A DNA stretch of 64,000 nt, taken from contig NZ_AUEF01000007.1 of the NCBI RefSeq assembly GCF_000425845.1, positions 62,001 through 126,000 on the forward strand. The letters run 5' to 3'. The notes below the pieces were generated by a model. It saw nothing but the letters and a program-made list of their open reading frames with translations. It made no database searches and was not told where the DNA came from. Each line of letters opens with the position of its first letter. Positions within the stretch are counted from its first letter, which is position 1. The position numbers and the translations under genes were made by a program. This DNA is from Jeotgalicoccus psychrophilus DSM 19085 (GTDB lineage: Bacteria > Bacillota > Bacilli > Staphylococcales > Salinicoccaceae). Below are positions 17,107-26,056 of the stretch, one piece after another.

Positions 17107-18258
17107 ATGATTGAAGAACCATTAGTTGCAACCGTCATGCTGTTTGCTTTACTGGCACTTGGTGAAGTGATCTCGATTTATTCGAGAGCGCGTATTCCTA
17201 TGCTGATGACAGCAATGATCGGTTTTCTATTATTAACATGGACAGGGGTATTCCCTGAGAATATTTTAGAATTATCTACACTGCCGGCACTGGGTGCATT
17301 ATTAATCGGGCCGCTGATTATACATATGGGAACTTTGATGCCTCTAAGTATATTGAAAAAACAATGGCGTGCAGTTGTAATATCACTGAGCGGATTAATT
17401 GGTGCGCTGTCTTTAGTGCTGTTAATCGTCCCTATGGTTTTTGATTTTGAAACTGCAGCGAGCGGCGTCGGTCCGATATCGGGCGGAGTTGTAGCATTAT
17501 TAATTACGACTGAGAAACTGACAGAAATCGGACTGACAGCAATGATAGTCGTTCCGGTTTTAATCGCAGCATTCCAGACACCAATCGGCATGCCGTTAAT
17601 CGCGTTCTTCTTAAAACGCTATGCAGGCCACTATGTCAGTACGACTAAGGTGACAGAAGATGAAATTGCTGCGCAAAAAGAAGAAGAAGTACCGGTAAGG
17701 TTTAATCTTTTGAAAAATAATATTATCTTATTATTTACAGTGTTTGTTCTGGCAGCAGCCGCTACAGTATTAAGCGAATGGACAGGTCTTCACTTTACGT
17801 TATTCTGTCTGCTGTTTGGTATTTTAATGCTGAATGGAAGACTGTTTCCGCAAGGTGTCTTGGAAAAATCAAATTCATTCAGTTTTATGATGGTGGCGCT
17901 AATATTTGTCATCATCGGCACGATGGGCGGAATTACGCCTCAGGACGTTATTAATAATATACCTGCAGTGCTCTTAATATTAGTCTGCGGTGTCGGAGGC
18001 CTGGCGATTGGCGGGTTTATCGCGTCGAAAGCAGTCGGCTGGCATCCGTTTAAAGGAATGCCGATTGCGCTTACAGCACTCGTTGGATTCCCGGGGGACT
18101 ATATTATTTGCGAAGAAGTATCACGCAGTACTACTGATAATCAGGTAGACGAAACACGTGTATTTAATGAGATTGTGACACCGATGCTGATTGGCGGATT
18201 TGTTACCGTAACAGTCGCATCTGTAGTAGTTGCATCATTTGTTATGGGAATGTTATAA
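17107..18258 (+). CDS. Multi-pass transporter-like membrane protein
   Basis: A 383-residue protein with about ten or eleven helices, a mid-protein acidic cytoplasmic loop (EDEIAAQKEEEVPV, about 182-195) and glycine-rich segments GPISGGVVALLITTEKL and TALVGFPGDYIICEEVSRS. The layout recalls two-repeat secondary transporters such as GltS-type symporters, but I cannot name the family. The start at 17107 follows AAAAGGGGGAAG; an upstream frame extension has no such site. Eighteen bases downstream is an amidohydrolase, so it may import that enzyme's dipeptide or amide substrate (inference). Confidence 0.75.
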   Translation: MIEEPLVATVMLFALLALGEVISIYSRARIPMLMTAMIGFLLLTWTGVFPENILELSTLPALGALLIGPLIIHMGTLMPLSILKKQWRAVVISLSGLIGALSLVLLIVPMVFDFETAASGVGPISGGVVALLITTEKLTEIGLTAMIVVPVLIAAFQTPIGMPLIAFFLKRYAGHYVSTTKVTEDEIAAQKEEEVPVRFNLLKNNIILLFTVFVLAAAATVLSEWTGLHFTLFCLLFGILMLNGRLFPQGVLEKSNSFSFMMVALIFVIIGTMGGITPQDVINNIPAVLLILVCGVGGLAIGGFIASKAVGWHPFKGMPIALTALVGFPGDYIICEEVSRSTTDNQVDETRVFNEIVTPMLIGGFVTVTVASVVVASFVMGML

Positions 18259-18276
18259 AAAAGGGGCTATTATATA

Positions 18277-19500
18277 ATGAGTAAATTAATCGTAGAAAAT
18301 ATCAATTTAATTGACGGTAGCGGTGCTGACGTTAAAGAAAATGTCACGGTCGTTATTGAGGATGGCAAGTTCACACATATTGGCACTGCTGTTGAAACAA
18401 ATAGTGCAGAGGTTATTGACGGACAGGGTAAATACATGCTGCCGGGCATGATCGATACGCATGTGCATTTATCGACAGAATTTAAACCGCTCACAGAACG
18501 TGTTGCGACTCCATTTTCATATCATTTTTATGAAGCGGCTCAATATGCAGAAAGAACGATCAATGCAGGTATAACAACAGTGAGAGATGCACTTGGAAGC
18601 TCGCTTGGATTCAAACAGGCAATCAATGACGGTTTAATCGTCGGACCACGAATGCAGGTTTCTATCAATGCATTATCGATCACGGGAGGTCACGGTGACG
18701 GCTACAATTATTCAGGTGTGGATCTCGGCATTGTGAGACCGTATGAAGGAATGCCGGATGGTATTGCTGATGGTGTTGAAGAAGTCCGCAAAAAAACACG
18801 TGAATTACTGCGTGCCGGAGCAGATGTGATTAAAGTTATGGCAACGGGCGGAGTTTCAAGCCCGACAGATCATCCTAAATTTACACAGTACTCGCTGGAT
18901 GAATTAAAAGTAATCGTCGAAGAAGCGCAGTTTAGAAATGGTGTTAAAGTTATGGCCCACGCGCAGGGGCTTGAAGGTATTAAAAATTGTGTTGAAGCAG
19001 GAATTCATTCGATTGAACACGGCATATATTTAGATGATGAAGTAATTGAGCAGATGAAAGTAAAAGGAACTTATTTAGTGCCAACACTGCTGGCGCCGGT
19101 GTCAGTAATAGAATTTGCTGATGAACTCGGAATTTCCGCAGTAGGACTGCAGAAATCAAAAGAAGTTATGGATGACCACAGAGCGAGCTTTAAGAAAGCA
19201 TATGATGCGGGTGTAAATATTGCGATGGGTACAGATGCCGGAGTATTTAAACACGGCACGAACCTGCGTGAACTTGAACTTATGGTGGAGTCGGGAGCTA
19301 CACCGATGGACGCAATCGTTATTTCAACTAAAAATGCTGCTGAATGTATGGAGATTGAAGATCTTGGTCTTGTTAAAGAAGGTTACATTGCAGACTTTAT
19401 TCTAACTGAAAATAACCCGCTTGAAGATATTGGGATTCTAAAAAATAACGATGAAATTAAAGTTGTGGCGAAAGAAGGGAAAATACTGAAAAGCATATAA
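18277..19500 (+). CDS. Amidohydrolase, probable Xaa-Pro/Xaa-Arg dipeptidase type
   Basis: A 407-residue metal-dependent hydrolase of the amidohydrolase superfamily. Metal ligands are visible: HVH in DTHVHL (His62, His64), the lysine of DVIKVMATGG (likely carboxylated), His in VMAHAQG, His in SIEHGIY and Asp in MGTDAG. The overall pattern matches the imidazolonepropionase-like prolidase group (Sgx9260/Cc2672 relatives), which cleave dipeptides. It is co-directional with, and 18 bases after, the transporter-like gene, suggesting uptake and cytosolic cleavage of one substrate. Confidence 0.88.
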   Translation: MSKLIVENINLIDGSGADVKENVTVVIEDGKFTHIGTAVETNSAEVIDGQGKYMLPGMIDTHVHLSTEFKPLTERVATPFSYHFYEAAQYAERTINAGITTVRDALGSSLGFKQAINDGLIVGPRMQVSINALSITGGHGDGYNYSGVDLGIVRPYEGMPDGIADGVEEVRKKTRELLRAGADVIKVMATGGVSSPTDHPKFTQYSLDELKVIVEEAQFRNGVKVMAHAQGLEGIKNCVEAGIHSIEHGIYLDDEVIEQMKVKGTYLVPTLLAPVSVIEFADELGISAVGLQKSKEVMDDHRASFKKAYDAGVNIAMGTDAGVFKHGTNLRELELMVESGATPMDAIVISTKNAAECMEIEDLGLVKEGYIADFILTENNPLEDIGILKNNDEIKVVAKEGKILKSI

Positions 19501-19508
19501 TAAAAAGT

Positions 19509-19534
19509 AAGCCGTCCGCTGTGACGGCTTTTTT
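19509..19534 (+). terminator. Terminator of the transporter-amidohydrolase operon
   Basis: AAGCCGTC (19509-19516) pairs with GACGGCTT (19523-19530) and is followed by T residues. Confidence 0.9.
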
Positions 19535-19602
19535 CATGCGTTGAAAGATATGTTAAAGTAATATAACATAGAAAAAGTATAAGTAATCAAAGGGGGATAT
19601 GC

Positions 19603-20496
19603 ATGAAAATCAGAAAAGCTTTAAAGAATACCCGGTTCGAAAAGATAAGACTATCATTTAATTCAGAGTTCACTGTACAGACGTTAATTAACGTTCTGAC
19701 CATCATCGTAGGATCATTTCTCTTCGCTATCGGGGTTAACAGCTTTATGATTGCAGGAAACCTCGGTGAGGGCGGTTTCATCGGTCTCTCGATTATTTTA
19801 TTTTATGCCTACGGTATACCGACAGCATTATCAAACTTAATAATGAACTTCCTTATACTTATCGTCGGCTTTAAGTTTTTAGGCAGACGCGCGATGCTGT
19901 ATACAATATTTACGATTCCAATGACATCGCTTTCCCTGTGGGTAACGGAATCCTGGCATATACAAACAGACGAAATTTTAATCAATACAGTCTTTGGCGG
20001 ACTGTTTATCGGTATGGGGATCGGGTTAATTATCCGTATTGGTTCAACTACAGCAGGGACGACAATTTTAGCAAAGATGGCTAACAAATTTTTAGATGTC
20101 AACGTTTCATATGCACTGCTGTTCTTCGATTTAATTGTAATTACAATCGGACTGACAGTAATGTCCCTTGAGCAGGTGCTCTTAACAGTTATCGCCTTAT
20201 ATATCGCAACAAAAGTCATGGACTTCATTATTGAAGGTATGAATCCGAAAAAGGCAGTCACGATTATCTCAAGAGATCCGGACCTGCTTGCAAACTTAAT
20301 CAATACGAAAATACATCGTGGTGTTACGATATTAGACGGACACGGCTACTATTCAAAAGAAGAAAAAGATATATTATTTGTTGTTATTAATAAATCACAG
20401 CTTAACCGCTTGAAACGACTTATTAAAGCGAATGACGATCAGGCGTTTGTCGTCGTGCACGATGTAAACAGTGTACTTGGAAATTACCTGATTTAA
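19603..20496 (+). CDS. YitT family membrane protein
   Basis: A 297-residue YitT-type protein: about five or six helices (40-200) with VGSFLFAIGVNSFMIAGNLG and GGFIGLSIILFY, then a C-terminal cytoplasmic DUF2179 domain (about 215-295) containing GVTILDGHGYYSKEEKDILF. The function of this widespread family is not established; transport or sensing has been suggested. It stands alone behind AAAGGGGG and ends near a nested hairpin. Confidence 0.9.
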   Translation: MKIRKALKNTRFEKIRLSFNSEFTVQTLINVLTIIVGSFLFAIGVNSFMIAGNLGEGGFIGLSIILFYAYGIPTALSNLIMNFLILIVGFKFLGRRAMLYTIFTIPMTSLSLWVTESWHIQTDEILINTVFGGLFIGMGIGLIIRIGSTTAGTTILAKMANKFLDVNVSYALLFFDLIVITIGLTVMSLEQVLLTVIALYIATKVMDFIIEGMNPKKAVTIISRDPDLLANLINTKIHRGVTILDGHGYYSKEEKDILFVVINKSQLNRLKRLIKANDDQAFVVVHDVNSVLGNYLI

Positions 20497-20512
20497 TATA
20501 TTTAAAAGCGCT

Positions 20513-20625
20513 GGACCAAAAATATTTCTAAAACTAATAATCCGTACGTTAGACTCCTTGGAGAATAACGTACGGATTTCGTCTATAACAAATATTTTTT
20601 ATTTTCTCAGGGCTTTTGTCCCCGC
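20513..20625. repeat. Nested hairpin element between convergent genes
   Basis: The core is a perfect 13-base stem AATCCGTACGTTA (20539-20551) / TAACGTACGGATT (20566-20578) whose loop contains a further CTCC-TT-GGAG mini-stem. Outside it AAAAATATTT (20519-20528) is mirrored by AAATATTTTT (20590-20599), and GGAC / GTCC lie further out. It sits between yitT (plus) and a methyltransferase gene (minus). It may serve as a bidirectional terminator, but the nested symmetry is larger than needed and suggests a repeated intergenic element. Confidence 0.55.
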
Positions 20626-20630
20626 CCTTT

Positions 20631-21401
20631 TTATCGTTTAACAGCACTTAAAAGTACAGCTTCTCCCTGGAACGATTCAATTTGATTATCCTGCTCCTCG
20701 ATTCGGAATTTTCGTTTTACATCTTCATTAGCGTTCACCATAATATCAGTAAGTTTTTCAATCTCATCATTGGTTAGATGCATACGGGTACACCAGTCTT
20801 CAAACTCAAAGTGTTTCTCAAAACGGTGCATTTCGGAAATTTCAAAGTTTTCCAGTTCGAGCATTTGGAACCACTCCGATTTTTTCCACGCCCTGAAGTG
20901 ACTATAGTCACGCAGCTTTTCGATTTTATTATAGAAATGGTCAAATTCATCTTTTTCAGGAGCGGCATTGTCATTCAAAAGAAAACGACCGCCAGGTTTA
21001 AGAACACGGGAGACTTCCTTTATGAATTCTGTAATATTTGGGAAGTGATGGGGCGCAATACGGCAAGTAACAATATCAAATGTCTCATCCTCAAAAGGCA
21101 TGTTCTCAGCATCGCCTTCGACAAATTCTACATTGGTATGGCCGTTACCCGTAATGAATTTTTCGGCAGAAGCAAGCATTTCCGGTGTGAGATCGAGAGC
21201 AGTTACACGCTTAACAAGCGGAGCGAGCGCATTCGCTGTATGTCCGCCGCCTGTCGCAGCATCGAGTGCAAGGTCCGACTTTTCAGTCTGTGCCATTTCT
21301 ATTAATGTATTCAAATCACCGCCAAGACGGTGTATTTTACTGCTGACGTAAGAATCAGCACTCCTTGCGAACTGTTTTTTAACATCTTCTTTAATATCCA
21401 T
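20631..21401 (-). CDS. Class I SAM-dependent methyltransferase (UbiE/COQ5-like)
   Basis: A 256-residue methyltransferase with ALDAATGGGHTANAL (SAM-binding loop, about 43-57), VEFVEGDAENMPFEDETFDIV and the RVLKPGGRFLL segment of the UbiE/Methyltransf_11 group. The ATG at 21401 is preferred because AAGGGG precedes it; an ATG three codons upstream lies inside that site. It is 140 bases beyond the lipid cluster in the same direction and may be its own unit. The substrate is unknown. Confidence 0.85.
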   Translation of the reverse strand: MDIKEDVKKQFARSADSYVSSKIHRLGGDLNTLIEMAQTEKSDLALDAATGGGHTANALAPLVKRVTALDLTPEMLASAEKFITGNGHTNVEFVEGDAENMPFEDETFDIVTCRIAPHHFPNITEFIKEVSRVLKPGGRFLLNDNAAPEKDEFDHFYNKIEKLRDYSHFRAWKKSEWFQMLELENFEISEMHRFEKHFEFEDWCTRMHLTNDEIEKLTDIMVNANEDVKRKFRIEEQDNQIESFQGEAVLLSAVKR

Positions 21402-21541
21402 AAATACCATCCCCTTATCATTTTATGACTGAATAATTAGATATCTATTTCTATTTAATTTTATCACCATTATATAATAAGTAAAGATTTCAATATTATT
21501 AAAATGTATAAATTTAAGTTATGTATATGAGGGGCTAAAGT

Positions 21542-22087
21542 TTAAATCGGACTGTGTATATTGAAGTAAATGATGTAAACAATCAGCCACACAACAAACC
21601 ATATTATAATTTTCATACGCATAAAGAGTGTCTTAAAGACATAATGTGACAGCACATAGGCGATGACAGATACAGATAGAAATCGCAGCAGCCTTGCTGG
21701 AATTGTAAATACGAGAAACAGTAAGATTCCTGTATGCTCCGGGGCAGCTGAAGCAAATAGTTTATATGGTACACCGAAGAGCGGGCCAGTGATCAGTGCG
21801 GTAAATGTGTTGTCTGACATAGAGCTATGGACATGTTCTATCATATAATCATGAACAGCAGGAATGCTGAGCATCATTGTTTCGACAGACTCAGAATGCA
21901 GACTGCTCCATATAAATATTATTATACCGCCGAGCATTGCCCCCGAGACGGCGACTATATTCGCATATACAACATATTTAAATCTTTTCGTACGAAGCGC
22001 ATACAGCGACAAAATCACATCCGGAATGATAAAAAACCACGTTGCTTCAGCGAGTCCCCATATAAATATAATTATTATCATTACCAT
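21542..22087 (-). CDS. Small multi-pass membrane protein in the phospholipid cluster
   Basis: A 181-residue protein with about five helices, starting MVMIIIIFIWGLAEATWFFIIPDV and including a GPLFGVPYKLFASAAPEH loop that recalls VTT/DedA or YqaA-like proteins, though I cannot name the family. It overlaps the PlsC-like gene by seven bases, implying translational coupling and a link to the membrane-lipid genes upstream. Confidence 0.7.
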   Translation of the reverse strand: MVMIIIIFIWGLAEATWFFIIPDVILSLYALRTKRFKYVVYANIVAVSGAMLGGIIIFIWSSLHSESVETMMLSIPAVHDYMIEHVHSSMSDNTFTALITGPLFGVPYKLFASAAPEHTGILLFLVFTIPARLLRFLSVSVIAYVLSHYVFKTLFMRMKIIIWFVVWLIVYIIYFNIHSPI

Positions 22088-22707
22088 TCGCTAAATTGTC
22101 CTTCCTTCTGCAAGGCGTCCATACGTTCATTCATTTCAACCATAAAATCATTGCGGTTGTCGGTATAGAAAAATATATCTCCGACAAAGATATCAACAAA
22201 GAACGGCACAAAAACAAATGAACCTTTCGGCAGTGCTTTACCAAGACCGTGAATAAACAGCGGAACTATTGGCACTTCCGGTTTTTCACGCATTAGATAA
22301 TAAATACCGCTCTTATATTTACTCAGCTGTTCTGCTTCACCGCGGGATCCTTCAGGAAATAATATAATAATGCCGTCGTCGTCCAGGGCTTCAAGTACAG
22401 GCTTGAACATTCCTCTGAAGTCGCGTGTCATTTTCCGTTCTATCGGAATAATGTTCATGACTTTCGTCGAGAAGAAGGCGAGGAACTTATTCTTCATAAA
22501 ATAATCACCCGCTGCAACTGGGCGGACCTTCGCAAAGCTTTTCCCTCTGAATAAAGACATCAGCACTAGTGTATCGAGATGACTGTTATGGTTTGCAATA
22601 ATTACACAGGGTCCTTTATCCGGCAGCTTATGTTTTCTTCTAATATTTAAACCTAAGATAAATAATATGACTGGTCTTACTAACAGAGCAAACAGTATAT
22701 TTTTCAT
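22081..22707 (-). CDS. 1-acyl-glycerol-3-phosphate acyltransferase-like (PlsC family)
   Basis: A 208-residue PlsC-type acyltransferase with an N-terminal helix, the NHNSHLD catalytic motif (H-x4-D) and FPEGSRG substrate-binding motif. Such enzymes place an acyl chain on lysophosphatidate or related lipids at the inner membrane face. The ATG at 22707 is preferred because AGGTG lies six bases upstream; a GTG/ATG pair just before it is possible. It follows the CdsA-like gene directly, so it is probably a dedicated acyltransferase of this cluster rather than the housekeeping PlsC. Confidence 0.85.
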   Translation of the reverse strand: MKNILFALLVRPVILFILGLNIRRKHKLPDKGPCVIIANHNSHLDTLVLMSLFRGKSFAKVRPVAAGDYFMKNKFLAFFSTKVMNIIPIERKMTRDFRGMFKPVLEALDDDGIIILFPEGSRGEAEQLSKYKSGIYYLMREKPEVPIVPLFIHGLGKALPKGSFVFVPFFVDIFVGDIFFYTDNRNDFMVEMNERMDALQKEGQFSEW

Positions 22708-22716
22708 AATCATCAC

Positions 22717-23655
22717 CTAAAAGTAGAAGTATCTCGTAAAGTGGAAAAACAGCGGTGCTGTATATGTCAGTGAATCCACACGGTCCAGTATCCCGCCGTG
22801 CCCGGGAATGATTGCTGAAGTATCCTTAATATTTAAATCGCGTTTTAATGCAGAGATATTAACGTCGCCGATAAAACCAGTTAAGCCGATGTACAAGCCG
22901 GCGATGATGCTCGCAAGAAGAGAGAATGGTGTAATTAAGGGAGCTAAAATAACAGCGAGTACTGTTGTAGTCAGCACGCCGCCGATAAATCCGGCCCACG
23001 TTTTGTTCGGAGATACTTTTGGAATAATTTTCTTTTTGCCGAGTAATTTCCCCCATATAAACTGTGCAACATCGTTCGCCTGTGTAAGGACTACTAAAAA
23101 CAGTACAAGACCCGCACCGGCGACGCTGTCCTCACGTCCTGGCAGAACGAGCAAAAAGGCCAGATGAGACAGTCCGAAAACCATAAGCATGACTCCCCAT
23201 TGCACCGTTGCGATGGAACGGAGAAAGTTTTTAGTTTCCCCGACAATAATTGCCTGAATAGGAATAAGCAGAAACATATAGACAGGAATGAACACGATAA
23301 ACATTCCGTACCATCCTAGATATATTAAAGAGAACTGTACAGGAATCGTCATATACGCCCAGAACAGAACAAGCCGGTGTGCGCGGTTAAACGGAATGAG
23401 TGAAAAATATTCTTTTAAAGCGAGGAAACAAAGCAGTGCCATAAAGATGAGTGAAATTGTTGAATGAATAATCAGAGCGAATGTAAAAATGATGAACATT
23501 ACCCACCATGAACGGATGCGCATCTCAACTTCTTTCAATCCGCTCGAGTTATTTTTCTGCTTCATTATTTTAGTAATAAGCGTAGAAATTATCAGCACAG
23601 CAACAATGCCAATTAAGACGTACAGGACTTCATCTGTCAGTAAGTTTATATTCAT
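22717..23655 (-). CDS. CdsA-like phosphatidate cytidylyltransferase (YnbB type)
   Basis: A 312-residue membrane protein with eight or so helices and the cytidylyltransferase signature SALKRDLNIKDTSAIIPGHG followed by GILDRVDSLT, plus the upstream SPNKTWAGF motif. It would make CDP-diacylglycerol or a similar CDP-alcohol donor. Housekeeping CdsA usually sits with uppS and dxr; here it neighbours a CDP-alcohol transferase and a PlsC, the arrangement of the E. coli ynbAB genes. It overlaps the upstream transferase gene by four bases. Confidence 0.88.
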   Translation of the reverse strand: MNINLLTDEVLYVLIGIVAVLIISTLITKIMKQKNNSSGLKEVEMRIRSWWVMFIIFTFALIIHSTISLIFMALLCFLALKEYFSLIPFNRAHRLVLFWAYMTIPVQFSLIYLGWYGMFIVFIPVYMFLLIPIQAIIVGETKNFLRSIATVQWGVMLMVFGLSHLAFLLVLPGREDSVAGAGLVLFLVVLTQANDVAQFIWGKLLGKKKIIPKVSPNKTWAGFIGGVLTTTVLAVILAPLITPFSLLASIIAGLYIGLTGFIGDVNISALKRDLNIKDTSAIIPGHGGILDRVDSLTYTAPLFFHFTRYFYF

Positions 23656-24257
23656 TGTGTTTCCTCCAGTCCGCCGACTGTGCGTTTATAAATATTAACT
23701 GCTATTAATATTGAGGCGATAATGAACACGATATGCAAGTATGGTTCGAGCGGTACATTGAAAAGGAGGAATACTGCAACAGCACCGATTAAAAATGCGC
23801 GGTCGCTTTTACCCATCGGTCCATCATAACGCCGTTCACCTGAATTGACTTCCGACAGCACTCCTGCCATTTCACTAATAATTGATAGTGAGATAAAAAT
23901 AATTACGCTCACCGGTAAGGTTTGAGTGAGGAGTAAAAAAGGAATGAATAATGCAGTATCACTGATGACATCTGTCAGTTCATTTAAAACTTTTCCGAGG
24001 CGGCTTTGTAAGCTGAATTTTTTAGCGAGAACACCGTCAATAGCGTTCATCGCCATACGGACAAACATGAATACCGGAATGACAGCATAGATCCATGATG
24101 ATTCATAATTAAAATAAAAAAGCACACCTATAATTATTGATAATAGGCATGCTGATATTGTCACCTGATTCGGGGTGACATGATTTTTGTGAAGAAGATT
24201 TACGAGCGGCATAAGCATCTGCTGGAATTTTGGTTTTAATTCATAAATGCTGATCAT
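23652..24257 (-). CDS. CDP-alcohol phosphatidyltransferase-like protein (YnbA type)
   Basis: A 201-residue membrane protein of the CDP-alcohol phosphatidyltransferase family. The active-site stretch reads NAIDGVLAKKF...RLGKVLNELTDVISD. Against the usual D-xx-DG-xx-AR-x8-G-xxx-D-xxx-D pattern, the first Asp is Asn, Arg is Lys and the third Asp is Asn. From memory E. coli YnbA has the same Asn replacements, so this is probably a subfamily trait rather than decay. It would transfer a phospho-alcohol from a CDP-linked donor. The acceptor is unknown. Confidence 0.82.
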   Translation of the reverse strand: MISIYELKPKFQQMLMPLVNLLHKNHVTPNQVTISACLLSIIIGVLFYFNYESSWIYAVIPVFMFVRMAMNAIDGVLAKKFSLQSRLGKVLNELTDVISDTALFIPFLLLTQTLPVSVIIFISLSIISEMAGVLSEVNSGERRYDGPMGKSDRAFLIGAVAVFLLFNVPLEPYLHIVFIIASILIAVNIYKRTVGGLEETQ

Positions 24258-24289
24258 TTAAAATCACTCCAATATTCTATAGCCAAAAG

Positions 24290-24718
24290 CTAATATTTAA
24301 TTTCCCGATCGAGCAGATACAATATAATATTGTCGTTTTCTGCGATGAGTTTAAAGCCTTTGTACTGCAGCCATGTTCTCGAAAAAGAAGTGCGGTAATG
24401 TTCATGTGAGAGTATGTAAATTTTACGGACATCTGCTGCTGCTGTTAAATATGCATCGAGCAGCTTTGAACCGATGCCGTGCGTTGGATAACCTGCATGC
24501 ATCACAATCTCAGCAATATACTGGTTATAATTTCCGTCGCCGCTGGAGCGGATAAGACCGATCAGCTGATCATCATCGATTACACTGATGCAGTAATCAG
24601 AATTTAAAATGCTGCTGTAAAGCTGAGCGTAATCAGTATAAAGTTCAGTGTCTCCGGAAGTGTAGAGTTCGAAGACATCGTCCTGTGACATGTTTTTCCG
24701 AGCTGTAATAGTGACCAT
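24290..24718 (-). CDS. GNAT family N-acetyltransferase
   Basis: A 142-residue GNAT protein with the acetyl-CoA loop HGIGSKLLDAYL (about 79-90) and a preceding beta-strand IAEIVMHAGYPT. The C-terminal half (RTWLQYKGFKLIAENDNIILYLL) is typical. The substrate is unknown. It lies 32 bases upstream of the lipid cluster on the same strand and may share its transcript. Confidence 0.82.
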   Translation of the reverse strand: MVTITARKNMSQDDVFELYTSGDTELYTDYAQLYSSILNSDYCISVIDDDQLIGLIRSSGDGNYNQYIAEIVMHAGYPTHGIGSKLLDAYLTAAADVRKIYILSHEHYRTSFSRTWLQYKGFKLIAENDNIILYLLDREIKY

Positions 24719-24771
24719 GATTCACCCCGTAATTAATGTAAGTAACTAATTATATCAAGAATTTTCAGATA

Positions 24772-24800
24772 TTGAAAGATGTCGTCTATTTGTTTATAAT
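24772..24800 (+). promoter_or_regulatory. Promoter of the 5-oxoproline operon region
   Basis: TTGAAA (24772-24777), a 17-base spacer and a perfect TATAAT (24795-24800) lie 69 bases before the first gene of the run, which continues with short gaps to the terminator at 31599. Confidence 0.75.
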
Positions 24801-24868
24801 CATAACTGTATACGGTTTCAAAGAAAAGTGAAATGTAAATAAAATACTTTAGAAACAGGGTGTTGTTA

Positions 24869-25294
24869 ATGGAGCTTCAATTATATTTTTATCATCATGA
24901 AATAAATATGTCGCCGGAGGCGGTATTCAATACGATTAATAATGATGAGAAACTATTAAATACTATAGCAAAATTAACGGATATCGAGTACATAAACAAT
25001 ACTCAAAACTCGAGGGAAGCGGGGACGAGAGGAATACTTCAATACAATGGTGATGCTGTTGAAGCTGAAATCGTCCAGTACAGAGCGGATAGAAGGATCG
25101 AGATGGAGTTAGAAATTCCGGCGGGAACATTAGTAACGATGTTCAATATCGTTCCGGTAGAAGATCGTTCTGAAGTGACAATATCGGTAAAACTTCTTAC
25201 TGATTCAGCGGTGAGTTTTGCACTCTATGCACTTAAAATACCTGCGGTTAAAAAACAGTTTAACGAAGATATGAAGAGACTTGAGGGTAACTAA
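24869..25294 (+). CDS. SRPBCC (START-like) domain protein
   Basis: A 141-residue protein with the N-terminal strand and MSPEAVFNTINNDEKLL pattern of SRPBCC ligand-binding proteins, ending in a long helix (PAVKKQFNEDMKRLEGN). This fold binds hydrophobic ligands; CoxG-like members are related. ATG at 24869 follows AGGGTG. It shares a promoter with, and lies 33 bases before, pxpB, so it may serve the 5-oxoproline operon, but its role there is not known. Confidence 0.7.
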   Translation: MELQLYFYHHEINMSPEAVFNTINNDEKLLNTIAKLTDIEYINNTQNSREAGTRGILQYNGDAVEAEIVQYRADRRIEMELEIPAGTLVTMFNIVPVEDRSEVTISVKLLTDSAVSFALYALKIPAVKKQFNEDMKRLEGN

Positions 25295-25327
25295 CATCTC
25301 TATGCATTAAACGGGAGGAGATCAGGA

Positions 25328-26056
25328 ATGGAAGTAAAACAGTACGCAGAAGATGCGCTGACGATTAATTTGGGCAGCAAAGTTGATGAAAAAATTAACA
25401 GACAGCTCGTGCAGCTGAAAGCGGCTGTCACTGAGCTGGAATTAGAAGGTATTACTGATATCGTTTTATCTTATACGAGTCTGATTATTTATTTTGATGT
25501 GCTTAAAGCAGATTCAAATAAAATAACAGCAGCTTTAAAAACGCTGGATTTAGCTGAACTAAAAGATATGGAATATGCATATAAAGTCGTTAAAATACCG
25601 GTCTGCTACGGCGGGGAGTTTGGTCCGGATATCGAACGTTTTAAAGAAAACGGCTTAACACCAGAAGAAGTAATCAATATGCACAGCGACACAGAGTATC
25701 TTGTTTATATGCTCGGATTTATGCCTGGTTTTCCGTTTCTCGGAGGGCTTAATGAGAAACTGTTTAAAGCGAGACTGGAGTCGCCGCGAACTAATATTCC
25801 GGCGGGTTCTGTCGGTATCGGCGGACAGCAGACCGGCATGTATCCATTTGATTCTCCGGGCGGCTGGAATCTTCTTGGCAGAACACCCGTGCCGTTGTAT
25901 GACAGCAGCCGGGAAGATGCGATTCTGTATGAAGCCGGCGACAGAATTATTTATACGGTAATTGATGAAGCAGAATATGACCGGATAAAAGAAGCATACG
26001 GTAAAGGTGAATATACAGTTGAGACTGAATACAGAGGTGAAGCAAATGGCGCTTAA
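25328..26056 (+). CDS. pxpB: 5-oxoprolinase subunit PxpB (KipI-like)
   Basis: A 242-residue KipI/PxpB family protein. The carboxyltransferase-type C/D domain shows KIPVCYGGEFGPDIE, GFMPGFPFLGGL and PAGSVGIGGQQTGMYPFDSPG. With PxpA and PxpC it forms the prokaryotic ATP-dependent 5-oxoprolinase that opens 5-oxoproline to glutamate. The start follows GGGAGGAG. It overlaps pxpC by 11 bases. Confidence 0.93.
   Translation: MEVKQYAEDALTINLGSKVDEKINRQLVQLKAAVTELELEGITDIVLSYTSLIIYFDVLKADSNKITAALKTLDLAELKDMEYAYKVVKIPVCYGGEFGPDIERFKENGLTPEEVINMHSDTEYLVYMLGFMPGFPFLGGLNEKLFKARLESPRTNIPAGSVGIGGQQTGMYPFDSPGGWNLLGRTPVPLYDSSREDAILYEAGDRIIYTVIDEAEYDRIKEAYGKGEYTVETEYRGEANGA

Noticed and set aside
19809-20303. 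Minus-strand 164-codon frame inside yitT
   Set aside because: Antisense shadow of a hydrophobic gene with no start signals.
20778-21305. Plus-strand open frame of 175 codons opposite the methyltransferase
   Set aside because: Lies fully within a conserved methyltransferase on the other strand, has no homology I recognise and no ribosome binding site.
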